A stretch of DNA of 64,000 bases. Source: Apiosordaria backusii (lineage: Eukaryota > Ascomycota > Sordariomycetes > Sordariales > Lasiosphaeriaceae). Positions 9,736 to 21,153 of the stretch are shown one piece after another. A program made the translations under genes and the position numbers. The stretch lies in the NCBI GenBank assembly GCA_030549205.1, contig JAUKTV010000018.1, positions 558,001 through 622,000 of the forward strand. The letters are read 5' to 3'. How positions within the stretch are numbered: position 1 is the stretch's first letter; every line of letters begins with the position of its first letter. The notes below the pieces were generated by a model. The model ran no database searches and had not been told where the DNA came from. It worked only from the letters and a program-made list of their open reading frames with translations.

Positions 9736-10965
9736 GGAACCTTGACTGCACGGCAGGTTGAAGACGGAATTCCCTCTCAAAACCTGACCATTAGTGAGAC
9801 AGCTATATACCAGGTCTTGCAGCCGCTTTGACGTTTACCCTGGGTTTTCGATATCCATCATACCTTCTTGTGGCTCACAATTGATTCCGTCATGTTGGCT
9901 GTCTGATGCTCTTGTTCTCGGGCGCAATGTGGTCGTGGTGACGATAGGATGAACTTGGGATTCGCTGTCACTACTTCATCCGAAGTAAAAAGCCTACACA
10001 GACGCAGCCAGAGTTGGTCAATGGTCAACATGAGCTCATCTACGTGCATGCTGCCTAAGAGCAAGCCACGGCCCACCGGAACTGCCCCGTGACTCCACCT
10101 TGTCGGCCCCGAGCAACGGATCGGGTGTGGACCGAGTGGTGCAGGTTGTTGGTTAGAAGGGATGCCGGTGTTTTAGTGTACGGTAGTACATGTATGTACG
10201 ACGGAGGATCCATGCGGCACCGCTTTCAGCTGAAGAGAACTTGAGGCTTCCCGTGTTGAGCCGGATCCCTGGATCGATCAACAAAGGAGATCTGTTGGGA
10301 GATTCCCATGATTATGTAAAAACATTGAAGAAAGAAGCAATCTTGGCTTGGAGCACTGCAAGCGGGGTAACTTTTCCGGCAGGCTCCAGATGTGATTGGG
10401 TAGAGTGGAATGACAGGGCCCGGACCTTTTCAGCCGTTGCCCTGATTTGTGGGCGGCCTAGCGGGAAATGCCCAGCGCTAAGCTTTAAGAAGTAACGCGG
10501 GCTGGTGGCAGTGATGTCATAGGAAACCGCGCTCGAGTTTGAAACACACAGAGGTGCCACGGGCCACCCCCGCAGTTGGTGAGTTTGGAGCGAAATTTGG
10601 CGAACAATGGGGAAAGCGCGAGAAAGCAGGTCTTCATCAGCGGTCCATGCTCCCTCTTGCTCCTCTGCTCCGTAGTGTACTGCGTATGCACTGATCAAAA
10701 AAAAAAAAAAAAGGCCGAAGTTTGCTCGTTCTCCAGTCTGTGCCCGGTCGATCTCCGAGGCCGAGCTGCACGACCGACATCAACATCGTACGATTTTTGC
10801 ATTCCCAGATTGTCGACCGACTCACATTCCCCAGAACCTGAACAGGCTCGAGCAGCCAGACGGGCGCACCAGCCCACAGTGCAACACCCGAGCAGTTTCC
10901 AGACTGCCGCAGCGGCCCGCTAGCCCACCTGCTCCGGGCGCATTGGCCCGCTTCCTGGGCTCAAG
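9736..10965. other. Divergent intergenic region of heat-shock and kinase genes
   Basis: This is the shared upstream region of the small heat-shock protein (minus) and the hybrid histidine kinase (plus). It contains a 16-base adenine tract at 10697-10712, about 250 bases before the kinase start. Short open frames are present, but none shows a motif. Confidence 0.4.
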
Positions 10966-13512
10966 ATGCACCACCACGATGCCGTTGACCTCGGCCTTCT
11001 CTTTGATCTCTCACCTCTACCGTCGCTCATCTTGTCACCCTCGTGGCGCATCACCAGGGCCTCTGCCCGATTTTTGGACGAATGGCACCTTTCCGCCGAG
11101 GCCTGTGTTGGCCAGGAACTACTTCCCTTTGTTCAGCATCAACTCTCGCCATCCCCCGTCCACCTCAAGTTTCTCACCACGGCCATCGACGATGCGATTG
11201 CCGCGCGCGCCGAACGAACATCCAGGTCAATGAATACGAAGCGCTCCGTTTCCTGGAAGGCGCGCGTCATACCCGTCTTCAAGGGCGATGAACTGTTGGC
11301 CGTTGTTACAGAATGGCACGAAGGGCCGTTGAGTGAGCTGAACTTGATCAAAGATGAAGAGGTCCGACCCGGCCTCTCCACCGACGAGGCATTCCGCATC
11401 CTTGTTCAGGCAGTCAAGGATTATGCGATATTTCTCCTCGACACCACAGGTCACATTGCGACGTGGAATACCGGCGCTGAGCTCCTGAAGGGCTACCGAC
11501 GGGACGAGATTGTGGGCAAGCACTTCTCCGTCTTCTACGGCAAAGAGGATCTCGACATCAAGAAGCCAGAAATGGAGCTGGAGATTTGTATGCGCGATGG
11601 GAGAGTGGAGGACGAGGGCTGGCGCTACAGAAAGGATGGTAGTCGGTTTTGGGCCAACGTGGTCATAACTGCCGTGTACAAGGACGGCGTTCATGTAGGT
11701 TTTGGCAAGGTGACGAGAGACTTGACGGAGCGCAAGTCGGCCGAATCTCGATTGATCGCCGCCTATGAGGAGAGTGAGAAGCTCAAGTCGGACTTTTTGG
11801 CCAACATGAGCCATGAGATTCGCACGCCCATGCACGGTATGCTCTCAGCATGTGCCTTGCTCTTGGACACGACTCTCTCGCCGCGGCAGCGCGACATCGT
11901 CGGCATCATGGACGAATCTGGACAGGTGCTGCTACAGGTCATCAACGACATCCTCGATTACTCCAAACTGGCTTCTGGAAGCTTTTCGATCCACTCAGAC
12001 ATTGTCGGCATCACGAGCATTGTAACTTCGGTCGTGCGAAGCGTGCAAACAACCCTACCCCCTTCTGTGCATTTTGAGCTGTTCTTGGCGCCAGACCTCC
12101 CAAAATCAGTGCAAGGCGATCCCCTGAGATATCGGCAGATTCTGCATAATATTGTTGGGAATGCCGCCAAATTCACCGAGAAGGGCAGTATTCGCGTCAG
12201 GGCCGGTGTACAACGCGAGGACCACGACAGCTATATTGTCATGACCGAGGTAACGGACACAGGCATCGGCATCCCTGAGGCTGCCGCTGCGGGCCTGTTC
12301 ACGCCCTTCACCCAGTTTGATGCTACCACGACAAAACAATACAAGGGAACGGGTCTCGGCTTATCAATTGCCAAGTCACTCACCGAGCTGATGGGGGGCA
12401 GCATTGGATACCGACCCAACCCTGATCGACACGGCAGCATATTCTGGTTTACCGCCAGGTTCAAAAAGATTAAAAGTCTGGAACAGATTCACGACTGGAA
12501 GAGCAAGTTGATCCGGAAGGGTGATGCTATGTTGGCGGTGCCTGAGGCAGACGTGATCAGTTTGCGACAAGAGCTGGCAGAAGTGGCTCCCATCAAGAGT
12601 TTGTTGTTGGTGGAAGACAATGTCATCAACCAGAAGGTCATGCTCGGTCTTTTGAGATCTCTTGGTTTCAAGAACACGGCTCTCGCCTCGAACGGGTCCG
12701 AGGCGGTTAATATGGTGCGAAACAAGCCCGCGGCTTACGACATTGTTTTGATGGACATCAACATGCCCATTATGGATGGCCATCAAGCTTCCAGGGCGAT
12801 ACGTGACGCGGGTATTCGGGTCCCCATTGTCGCCATGACGGCCTATGCACTCAAGGGCGATAGGGAACGCTGCCTTGAGCATGGCATGAACGACTATATC
12901 CCCAAGCCGGTGGACAAAAAGTACCTGATAAAGGTTCTGGGAAAATGGCTCCTGCACATGAAGGACTATAGGAAAGCCTTCGACGAGCAAATGAGCAAGC
13001 TGCGGGGCTACGAGGCCCTGACTCTTGGTCCAAAGGGCCGTGTGGCTGATCGCCTGGAACACCTCTCACTAACCATCCGAGGAGATGAACGAGACGCCAG
13101 CACTGGAATCACGCCAAACGCATCTGACAAGACGGCGGAAGAGACGGAATCTTTACAACCCCATGGGACGCAGTCATCTGACGACACGATCAACGCAGTC
13201 CAGCCTGCTGCACGGACAGAACACGAACACACCAGCAGCGTGGTATCATCACCACGCTTTGAGCCACTCTTGCCACCGGTCCACATCGAACTGTTGGACT
13301 CATCTGCGGGAGTTGACCTTCCGGTGGCCGAAATTATCGCCATCACACCCGCTCATAACTCGCAAACCTCCGTTAAAGCCGCCGATAGCGGAGGAGACAC
13401 AGGGACTAGCGCAAGTGGAACAACTGCCACCACACCTCTAGATCCACCATTCGACTCTGAAAAGGACACTGCCGAGATCCCACATGAGGATGTATCCACC
13501 TTGCCATCATAA
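10966..13512 (+). CDS. PAS-domain hybrid histidine kinase
   Basis: This intronless gene encodes 848 residues without transmembrane segments. It begins with a weak PAS-like region (about 10-60), followed by a clear PAS domain (about 140-255: DYAIFLLDTTGHIATWNTGA and GKHFSVFYGKEDL). The HisKA box FLANMSHEIRTPMHG places the phosphorylated histidine at residue 283. The ATPase core shows the N box (ILHNIVGNAAKFTEKG), G1 box (TDTGIGIP) and G2 box (GTGLGLSIAKSLTELMGG). The receiver domain begins at SLLLVEDNVINQKV; its phosphoacceptor is D597 in IVLMDINMP, and the switch lysine is in YIPKPVDK. The C-terminal 170 residues are low-complexity. Fungal enzymes of this layout pass phosphate to the Ypd1-type HPt protein and tune Skn7/Ssk1 signalling. 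The input signal is unknown. Confidence 0.93.
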   Translation: MHHHDAVDLGLLFDLSPLPSLILSPSWRITRASARFLDEWHLSAEACVGQELLPFVQHQLSPSPVHLKFLTTAIDDAIAARAERTSRSMNTKRSVSWKARVIPVFKGDELLAVVTEWHEGPLSELNLIKDEEVRPGLSTDEAFRILVQAVKDYAIFLLDTTGHIATWNTGAELLKGYRRDEIVGKHFSVFYGKEDLDIKKPEMELEICMRDGRVEDEGWRYRKDGSRFWANVVITAVYKDGVHVGFGKVTRDLTERKSAESRLIAAYEESEKLKSDFLANMSHEIRTPMHGMLSACALLLDTTLSPRQRDIVGIMDESGQVLLQVINDILDYSKLASGSFSIHSDIVGITSIVTSVVRSVQTTLPPSVHFELFLAPDLPKSVQGDPLRYRQILHNIVGNAAKFTEKGSIRVRAGVQREDHDSYIVMTEVTDTGIGIPEAAAAGLFTPFTQFDATTTKQYKGTGLGLSIAKSLTELMGGSIGYRPNPDRHGSIFWFTARFKKIKSLEQIHDWKSKLIRKGDAMLAVPEADVISLRQELAEVAPIKSLLLVEDNVINQKVMLGLLRSLGFKNTALASNGSEAVNMVRNKPAAYDIVLMDINMPIMDGHQASRAIRDAGIRVPIVAMTAYALKGDRERCLEHGMNDYIPKPVDKKYLIKVLGKWLLHMKDYRKAFDEQMSKLRGYEALTLGPKGRVADRLEHLSLTIRGDERDASTGITPNASDKTAEETESLQPHGTQSSDDTINAVQPAARTEHEHTSSVVSSPRFEPLLPPVHIELLDSSAGVDLPVAEIIAITPAHNSQTSVKAADSGGDTGTSASGTTATTPLDPPFDSEKDTAEIPHEDVSTLPS

Positions 13513-16344
13513 CACCCATCTCATGTGTTTTCTTGCGCAATTTTCTTTTTCTTTATGTTCAACGTTTTCTTTTCTCAATCAGGACTTGGCCATTATATGA
13601 TATGTGGTATCTTTTAGCGTGACAGGCAGACAGGCAGGCGAGAACTTTGTCTACATAGATACCTATTCCTGTTTCTTCTTTTGTTCCCAGGGGGCTTGCA
13701 TGTTATGGTCCTCAGTATGTGCAATGCTGTTTTGGATAGTGTGGAATGAATTGCGGGTAAGGTAATCAAGCTGATGGTAGTCTCTATATTGGGACGGAAA
13801 TAGGTGTTCGATTGTTGAGAACTTGAAGAGGCTGGTGATCATCCAAGGGACTGGGATGAAAATTCGATTGCAGGAGGAGAAGTGGCATGCAATGGGCACA
13901 GCGTTGCTGTGAAGGCTTTCTTACCGTTGCTTCACAGTACCACTGCAGGTAACGAAATATTGACTGCGGCTAACCGCAAAGGCTTTGAGAATATTGGTAT
14001 AAACAGTACGACACAAGATTTAGGACAAGGTAGTAAAAACATACATTATAAGGCTTGCTCATATGGCTGTTTGGCTTGGGCTTGTGCTTCCGGTGTTACC
14101 CTTGTAATGTTATAGCTTTTAAATGTTTAAACCGAAGGAAAGTCTCTGTTGCTACTGTTTCTTGTAGGGAAAGGAGGCGAGCCATAGCGAAGGGAGGGGA
14201 CAGGGACAAATACAACTGGATGTGAGGGAGGGACCGGGTAGAATTTTGGCTGTAGGTAAAGAATTCAATCTTACAAATGGTGAACGAAAAAGAGGGAGAG
14301 TCTGTAACACTTGGAAAATGGCTAATGTCTAATGGACTAGAAGTACAAGAGATTGTCACCCTGTGGCCATTGAGACAAGTATGGCTCAGTATGGTTGCAG
14401 GACACAAGGGAAACAGAAATGTAGATTACCTACCTAGGATATGAAACAAGGGGGAATATGAGGAACTTCAACGTGAGGATAGGGTTGAGGACCGACTTTT
14501 GATTAGACAGCATCTCGATCCACAGCCCAGGACTATTGTACCTAATCATGTGTGTTTAGGGCTTTTATCTCTCTTACAATTTGATGTTGTAACTCAAAAA
14601 GGTTATAAGATATGGGCACATTGAAAGAGGCCAGAAAATAGAACAAGCCTTGGCGGTTGTCAGGTTGTTGGTTTGTTGTTCCAAGCCCTGTGTTGGGGGT
14701 TACCATGTGGTTGGCCTGATACACATGCACTCTACCAGCACGCCACATGGGGTGTAGCAGTTCAGTTTCAGTCAGACCAAAGCACTCATTTAAGACAAGG
14801 CTGAGATGAAATCATGCACGATAGTTGCAGCCACACCTCGAAACCAGTCTATCAGATTCAAGTACAGTGCCTGATGCTGGGTTATGTGCGCCTTAGGTAA
14901 GCAACGTCCTCGAAGAGAATGTTCATCAGTCCTTACCTGATACCTAAAACAAAACTATATTTTTAGGCTTCTCTACTCGGAGGTGGTATCATTCCAACAT
15001 TTGTTACCCTAGGTGAGCTATTAGTCCCATGTTATCTTGGATTGTCAAGCATCCTCATTTCCAATATGTGGTACTGGAGGCGAGGGTACTTGAAGTTATG
15101 TCCAGATTGGAAAAGGTGATACCCCCACTCCAAATGTTGAAAGGGATTCTGGCCAGGGTGGGAATCAATACGTTCTGCTGTCGAAGATCTGGTCTTGATC
15201 ATTTCGGGCTGTGCCGAACCAGCCAACAAATAGGCCAGGGCTGTGGTGGGTTAGGGCCGACTTGGCCCAGTCCGGTGAGTTCTTTCAACAATGCACGGCT
15301 TGCATGGATATTTTATGGGCTTGGCTTAAGCCTGGGAATGGGATCCATATTACCTTATCATCCGAACCTACCTGGTAGTGCGGAGTGATGTAAGGTTCTT
15401 TTGATAAGGTATCTGGTAATTTGGCTTTAGCTGTCTGCCAGCATGAAACTTGGCTCCAAAAACATTGCCGGCATTACCGACATGGGAATAGTGTTCTCAA
15501 GGCCAGCCTGAGACCATGAGATGTCATCGTCCTGTTAATAAAGGTGCAAAGGACAATGCAGCTCATTGTTGTTGACATTAATAGCAGTATCGAGCAAGAC
15601 CCCGATGGGGAAATGCGAGAGAGAAATGGGAAGGGTGTGGCCAGCTTACGCTAAAAATACAAGAAAGATGGGACGAGATAATGCAAGGAGCACTGTATCC
15701 CTGCGGCACCTGATCGATGTACCGGCGGCTGGAGAGGTACGGCCAAGGGTGGCATCAGCAACCTGTCTTAGGCCCTCTATTTTCTCCGCTCTCTCCAAGA
15801 TACTCAGAGCACCATTTATTGGACCGTAAACTTCTACCACTTGACAAAAAGATTGTTTAAGGCGACGAAGTACCTGGCGATTGTCAGCAACTATACTTCC
15901 CATGATACCTACCTATGTACATCCCTTGCCAACTGAAAAGCTAGCGCAATATTGGGGCTGTCTCCAATAGGGAAGCTGGTTTGGCGCAGTGGCATCGAGT
16001 TGAGAACCTGTGCAACCCGCAGGACTTTTGCGTTCTTGAGACTCGGACATCCTGGGCCCCATTCGAAAGGGCGGGTGCATCACCCACGTTGGCCCTGTCT
16101 CTGTTACAGGTTCTGCAACGTGGACCGTTTCCTTAGTCCTTTTCCCTTTTTGGTTGTTCGACATTCGTAGATATTGTGTCCATATTGGAACTCAGCAACC
16201 TGTATATAAGTCTGGATAATTCACGGGGATGTGCAATGCAAACGCTAGTTTCTTCACATTTCATACACTGTGTAGCTGTCATTTCCCCTACCGCCGGCCG
16301 GAATCCGAAGAGCTTTCCCATCCCTTACTTTTCAAACCGTCATC
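13513..16344. other. 2.8-kb gene-free stretch
   Basis: I found no supported gene. Many short frames on both strands overlap without motifs. ACCTACCTAGG-type patches occur at about 14433 and 15905. The last 150 bases, with a GTATATAAG at about 16200, probably form the promoter of the downstream gene. A non-coding RNA cannot be excluded. Confidence 0.4.
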
Positions 16345-17541
16345 ATGCCACTTCCGCTCCTTGCTTTGGCTGTCCCTGCCGTTACTGCTGGCGCCCGCGT
16401 GGCAGCTCCAGCTGTTGGCAAGGCGGTTGCTCAAGGTGCTGCAAAGAACGCCGGCAAAGCTGCACCCAAGCCTCCTGCACCCAAACCCCAGCCTCCCAAG
16501 CAAAACAACCCCCCCAAGCCCAAAGACGACAAGAAGCCCGAGCCCAAGAAGGAGGAAAAGAAGCCCGAGCCCAAGAAGGAGGAAAAGAAGCCCGAGCCCA
16601 TGAAGAACGAGAACAAGGACAAAAAGCCCACCCGTGACCGTGAGGACAGAGAGGAGCTCACTGAACAAGTCCTCGATACGAACCGCCCTGGCCGTGGCGA
16701 TGATGCCTCCTCTGATGGAGCCAAGCCCGCTGGTCCCAAGCCCAAGAACCCTGTGGTGGCTCCAAAGGCTCCAAAGGCCGGTGATCTGCTCGTATCCCTC
16801 GCTGTCAAGAACAACGGCCAGGACTGGTTCTGGTTTGTCCACCACCCTACTGAAGCCAACACCGGCATGACCATGCACGCCGACGGCACCATCACCAAGG
16901 GTTTCACAGTCAAGCTCGCCCGCAAGACAACTGTCGACAAGCTCAAGTCTGCTGCGGGCACCAAATCTGTTGAGCTGATTAAGCTCCAGTGGGTCGAAAA
17001 GCGCTGGTGGGACGAAGACATGTTCGGCGCCAACAAGGCTGCCAAGGCTGAGGCTCCCTTCGAGACGACTGCCTTTGGTGTTAAGCCTCCCACTGTCACC
17101 GAGTGTGCCCCCGTCAAGGAGAGCGCCGCCGAGATGGCCAAGGACAGGCTGGCCGCCCAAATCAAGCGCAAGGACGACAAGACTTGGATTCTCGAGTCGT
17201 GCGAGGCTCTTGTCCGTGCCGGAGCTCTCAATCAAAACGTCTTGACTTTCCTCGAGAAGCTTAAGGACAGCTATGGCGTTCTGGGCGGCAAGACACCTAC
17301 CGGCCCGCACGGCAGCCCCGCCAACACTGGTAAGCAGTCGGGCAGGACCGGCGGCACCCCTACCAAGGGTAAAGATGGCGTGCCTACTAGGACACCAACT
17401 AAGAACGACAAGCCTAGTACACCGAACAACAAGGAAGTTGCCACTCCCAAAAAGACTCTGCCTGGAAAGCTTCCTGCCACCATTCCCGGACTGGGCGCCA
17501 AGGTTACTGCCACCGCTGCTGCTGTTGCTGCCAACAAATAA
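16345..17541 (+). CDS. Lysine/proline-repeat protein of unknown function
   Basis: The protein has 398 residues in a single exon with strongly biased fungal codon use (mostly C- or G-ending), which supports a real, expressed gene. The N-terminus (MPLPLLALAVPAVTAGARVA) may be a signal peptide or membrane anchor. Residues 37-95 are rich in K, P and E and carry a tandem nine-residue repeat, KKPEPKKEE. A folded-looking region (about 145-295) contains QDWFWFVHHPTE, IKLQWVEKRWWDEDMF and KTWILESCEALVRAGAL. The C-terminus is again Gly/Thr/Lys-rich. I do not recognise the central domain. It could be a secreted or wall-associated protein; the evidence is only compositional. Confidence 0.72.
   Translation: MPLPLLALAVPAVTAGARVAAPAVGKAVAQGAAKNAGKAAPKPPAPKPQPPKQNNPPKPKDDKKPEPKKEEKKPEPKKEEKKPEPMKNENKDKKPTRDREDREELTEQVLDTNRPGRGDDASSDGAKPAGPKPKNPVVAPKAPKAGDLLVSLAVKNNGQDWFWFVHHPTEANTGMTMHADGTITKGFTVKLARKTTVDKLKSAAGTKSVELIKLQWVEKRWWDEDMFGANKAAKAEAPFETTAFGVKPPTVTECAPVKESAAEMAKDRLAAQIKRKDDKTWILESCEALVRAGALNQNVLTFLEKLKDSYGVLGGKTPTGPHGSPANTGKQSGRTGGTPTKGKDGVPTRTPTKNDKPSTPNNKEVATPKKTLPGKLPATIPGLGAKVTATAAAVAANK
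16531..16611 (+). repeat. 27-bp in-frame tandem repeat
   Basis: Three units encode KKPEPKKEE-type peptides. The first two units (16531-16557 and 16558-16584) are identical at DNA level; the third (from 16585) diverges after 16 bases. Near-identity of units suggests recent slippage or homogenisation. Confidence 0.8.
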
Positions 17542-17950
17542 ACAGTCAGCTGTGCTGTGATATATTATATCTTTTTTTTATATCTAGGTCAAATGAGAGG
17601 GCTGTAAGTTCTGGCATTCTTCATGGTGGAGACGGGTATTGGATTTCCTTTGTGTGCATTTCGGGGTCAATAGACATAGAGCTGGAGGGCGCGGTAGAGT
17701 AATTGGTTGAGCTGGTCCTCAACAACCTTGCGTTGATATATCTCTCTTTAATGTGATTTTTTCAGTGACTGTTGCAAAAGGGGCACCTGTGATGGATCAT
17801 TGAGCCCTAACCCTTGCCACCCCCTTTCATTCGCCCCTGGACCACTTCCGAATCCGTCATCCCTTCGAATTCCAGTGACATTGACATGAAAAGAAGCGAC
17901 AATCGGTTCTTTCCTGCAAGATCTACTCATTTCAAACAGTCACGAACAAC
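17542..17950. other. Short intergenic region
   Basis: This is the 3' flank of the repeat protein and the promoter of the membrane-protein gene. No motif could be supported. Confidence 0.4.
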
Positions 17951-19371
17951 ATGTTCCTCTCGCGAAAACAAACGCCAGAGTGCAGCTGGACCGATCTCCC
18001 AAACCAGCCAACCAACACCCACGTAAACGGCACCCTGTATTGCTGGAACTGGGATCTTGACACCTCTTACTGGATTCACGAGCATGATTTTAATTGTCTC
18101 AACTTTGATAACCAAAACTGCCCATGCCCGCGTCTTAAAGCAGACCCCGAGGTCGCAGGGATCGGTGTAAATCACCCCCTCTCCTTTTTACACCCACAAT
18201 CTAGTTCCAACCGTCCTAACAGGCTGCTATCTATCTTTAGGTAATACTTGCTTTCATTATTACGGCTTTTCTAACTATCATATCCACAATATTTACCCTC
18301 CTCCTCACCCGCACCAATGGTCCTTTATCCCCCGATGGAACATGGCCGCCTCCTTCCTCCCATTCCTACCCCCCAACCCTCAACAAGATAGATCATGTTT
18401 CCCGCCAATACATCGCCCGCCCGTTCGTGTTATTCCTTCACTCTCTTGGCGCCAACATCCCCGTCATATCCGCCTGCGCCACCGACCTCGTCATATCCCT
18501 CTCTGACACCCAGCTCGTCACTGGCCTCGCCGTCCTCGTCGGCGCGCTCGTTTCAGTATACCGCGGCGACCACGATGAGCCAATGACTGTCTATCATTTC
18601 ACCATCGCCGCTGACCTAGCTTGGTTCTCCTCCACAACCCATCTCTCCTCTCTGCTGGTGCTGCGATATCACCCTCGGATCTCGGCGAAAAGAGGCTACC
18701 GACCAACCCACATCCGGCCATGGACGGTCCGCCTCCCACTGACGATCCGTCTTGTTCTCATGGCGATATTCGCCGGTCTTCTGCTCTGGGCGACCATGCT
18801 TGGGGGATACGAGTGCTGGTACAGCGTCATGGCCTGCCCTGCAAAATGCACCCTGACTTACCCTTGGGGAGGCGACCCAGAGACCTGGGTGGTGGTCAAT
18901 ACCGTGCTGATTGTCTACGGCTACTTGACGCACATGCTGGAGTTGTCGGTGACGGCGAGGAAGTACTGGTTGGATAATCTGAGGGGCTATGTTCTTACTC
19001 CGGACAATAAGCCGCCCGTGCCCAGGCTCAAGCAAGGTATCGTCGGGATGGTGATTTCGACGGTGAGAATGCTGGTGTTTTGGTTTTGGATTGTGTTAGG
19101 GTCGGATATTTTTGATGTGGTGGAGATGATGATTTGGTTCGCGCTGGGATGTTACTGGATTTCGGCAGACAGGAAATGGGGACAGGCAGAGATGGAGCCA
19201 GAACACAGGCAAGCTGAGAATCGGCTCGGATATGGGCAGTTGATACCCATCGTGTTGTTATTACTACCGCTGATAGCGCTGGTAGAATCCTATGCGCACC
19301 ACTCCGAGGCGGATAAGAAGAAGAGGTTCGGACAGTGTACTTGTGGCGGGTGTGAGTGGCACGGGTGTTGA
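17951..19371 (+). CDS. Polytopic membrane protein of unknown function
   Basis: Two exons, 17951-18166 and 18241-19371, give 448 residues. The intron (18167-18240) starts GTAAAT, has a CTAAC branch site and ends TTTAG, and the join AGIG|VILA is in frame. The first 70 residues are cysteine- and aromatic-rich (TLYCWNWDLDTSYW, NCLNFDNQNCPCP) and probably lie outside the membrane. Eight to nine hydrophobic segments follow, for example VILAFIITAFLTIISTIF, LTIRLVLMAIFAGLLLWATM, IVGMVISTVRMLVFWFWIVL and LIPIVLLLLPLIALV. The C-terminus is short and cysteine-containing (FGQCTCGGCEWHGC). I know no function for this fungal family. A receptor or channel role cannot be claimed. Confidence 0.78.
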
Positions 19372-19518
19372 CTGGAGTGAAGATGAGTACAAAAACAAGA
19401 GTTTGACATCCGTATTGGTCGTAACACATATAAGATCTACCTCTACCCAATGCGCAATACACAAATACAACCACCAATGGGGGTATCAAGCAACGCCGTA
19501 TATCCTATCCCTTCTACC

Positions 19519-21153
19519 TTAGTACCAAGCCGACTTCTTTCCGGCCTCAATGCTGTCAACGATGGTGCACTTTTCTGTCTGGCACACCTTTCTTCGCTCT
19601 AGAAATTTCCACTTTGGGCCCAATGGTCCGGTGATGTAGTGATACTCGCCAAAGAGTCTCCATTGTCGCTCGTCGCTAAGAGGATAGACGTCATCGCCCC
19701 AGTACCCATTAAAATGGAACCAGGACGTTGGTGCATCTGGATTTGACGATGCGGGCTGCAGGCTCGTTCGGTCCTTGCCTGCCGGGACCGTCTTTGACTC
19801 CTCATGATCAATCTCGTAGTCGTACCAGTAGGCATAATTGTTGAGTGCGGGATCCCAAAGCGGGCCTTTGTCGGTAATATCCTTGAGCATCTTGAACGGC
19901 AAGACGTATGGGTGGAGACCGGGATTGGCGTACATGGCATGGCTTCCAACCGCCGAGTAAATAACTGGACGGGCTGGCTTGCCATTCTTCTGGGACCGCT
20001 TCTGCATTGCATGCCAGGTGTATGCCTTGCCACCGGCGTGCTCACTGAGAAACATGGCCCGTGGAATGCCGTTTTGGAATCGGACCATGCAGTGCTCCCA
20101 GTCGCCTACATGGTTGCCGAACCTGATGTTGAGGACGGTTTGTCCCAGATTGTAGCTGTAGAAAAAGAACCAAAAGGCATCCAAGATGCCAGCTCCCTTG
20201 TCGACAAGAATTAGGACCGCAGGTGCTTTGGAGTACCCACTTGCATCCGGCTTGCTTTTCTCGGGCACACTTCCAACAATTGGCCGTTGTGTCGATACAG
20301 ACCCTCTCTTTCGCAAGCCTCTTCCCAGATTCTTTGGCGCAGCTATGCGGTGCGGTGGATGTTGCTTGTCTGCATCCCACCAAGTCGTCCCATCATCCGC
20401 TCTGCGAGGCCGGCCGTCATGCGAAGCCCAATCCCCTCCGTCAGTCCCATCGTCGTCGTTGCCATCTTTATTGTCATCGCCATCGTCATCGCCATCGAAA
20501 GGCGCTGGCACTCCCACTTGGCTGTGTAACCAATCTGGCCTGCTCTCCACATCGTCCAAGCTAGTCAGAAACACTGTTCCGTTCTCCCCGTTCAATCGTC
20601 CAAGATTATCCAACGCCAGCCCCCTTTCCTCAATATCACCATCCCACGAGGACTCAACCTTCATATGCTTCACATGTTCAGCAATATCTGACGGCCAAAA
20701 GTTCTCCCCGGAGTACAAGTGCACCAGCGGGGCATTATCCAGAACGTAGTCGGGCACCGCCCCTTTCTCGACCAATTTCGCCTTGACTCCCCCGCCTCTC
20801 TTTTTCAGATCGGCCTCCATCCAACCCTCCTCTTGATCCCAAGTGTTTTCTATCCTTTCCCCGCCTTCCCACGCCAAAGCTAGCTTTCTGAGTTCGTCCA
20901 TGACCGCCTCGCCCATTCCATGAGACAAAGCTGGAGCATCCCACCGTATGTGTTGTATTCCGCACAATCCTAACCATCGACAAGCCTGGCGGTCGAGAAA
21001 GTTGGGCGAGGAATTGATCCATTTCTTGTCTCGCTCGGTTTCGTTCTCGTCGGGTTGCGTGGGCTTGATAGCACGAGGAACGGCCCAGAGGATGAAAATG
21101 ATGCTTCCTAAGAAGGCGAAAGTGTAACAGAGGCGGCGGATGGCGTAAGCCAT
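19519..21153 (-). CDS. Vps62-like protein
   Basis: This single-exon gene encodes 544 residues. Residues about 8-28 (LCYTFAFLGSIIFILWAVP) form a signal anchor. The rest matches the Vps62 family (PF06101): APLVHLYSGENFWPSDIAEH near residue 140, AGILDAFWFFFYSYNLGQTV and FGNHVGDWEHCMVRFQNGIP in the middle, PVIYSAVGSHAMYANPGLH, and WHFNGYWGD-like text (SWFHFNGYWGDDVYPL) near the end. A variable acidic linker of D, G and N residues sits at about 220-245. Yeast Vps62 was named from a screen for vacuolar protein sorting; its biochemistry is unknown. The conserved GDWEH core suggests a folded beta-rich domain. The gene is convergent with the membrane-protein gene (147 bases between stops). Confidence 0.88.
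   Translation of the reverse strand: MAYAIRRLCYTFAFLGSIIFILWAVPRAIKPTQPDENETERDKKWINSSPNFLDRQACRWLGLCGIQHIRWDAPALSHGMGEAVMDELRKLALAWEGGERIENTWDQEEGWMEADLKKRGGGVKAKLVEKGAVPDYVLDNAPLVHLYSGENFWPSDIAEHVKHMKVESSWDGDIEERGLALDNLGRLNGENGTVFLTSLDDVESRPDWLHSQVGVPAPFDGDDDGDDNKDGNDDDGTDGGDWASHDGRPRRADDGTTWWDADKQHPPHRIAAPKNLGRGLRKRGSVSTQRPIVGSVPEKSKPDASGYSKAPAVLILVDKGAGILDAFWFFFYSYNLGQTVLNIRFGNHVGDWEHCMVRFQNGIPRAMFLSEHAGGKAYTWHAMQKRSQKNGKPARPVIYSAVGSHAMYANPGLHPYVLPFKMLKDITDKGPLWDPALNNYAYWYDYEIDHEESKTVPAGKDRTSLQPASSNPDAPTSWFHFNGYWGDDVYPLSDERQWRLFGEYHYITGPLGPKWKFLERRKVCQTEKCTIVDSIEAGKKSAWY

Noticed and set aside
10190..10495. 101-codon plus-strand frame in the kinase promoter
   Set aside because: No motif, no splice support and an overlapping antisense frame of similar length; looks like chance.
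12376..13062. 228-codon frame antisense to the histidine kinase
   Set aside because: It is a shadow of the receiver-domain coding strand, which has clear catalytic motifs.
15029..15388. 119-codon plus-strand frame in the 13.5-16.3 kb gap
   Set aside because: No recognised domain, no promoter or intron signals, and composition like the surrounding non-coding DNA.
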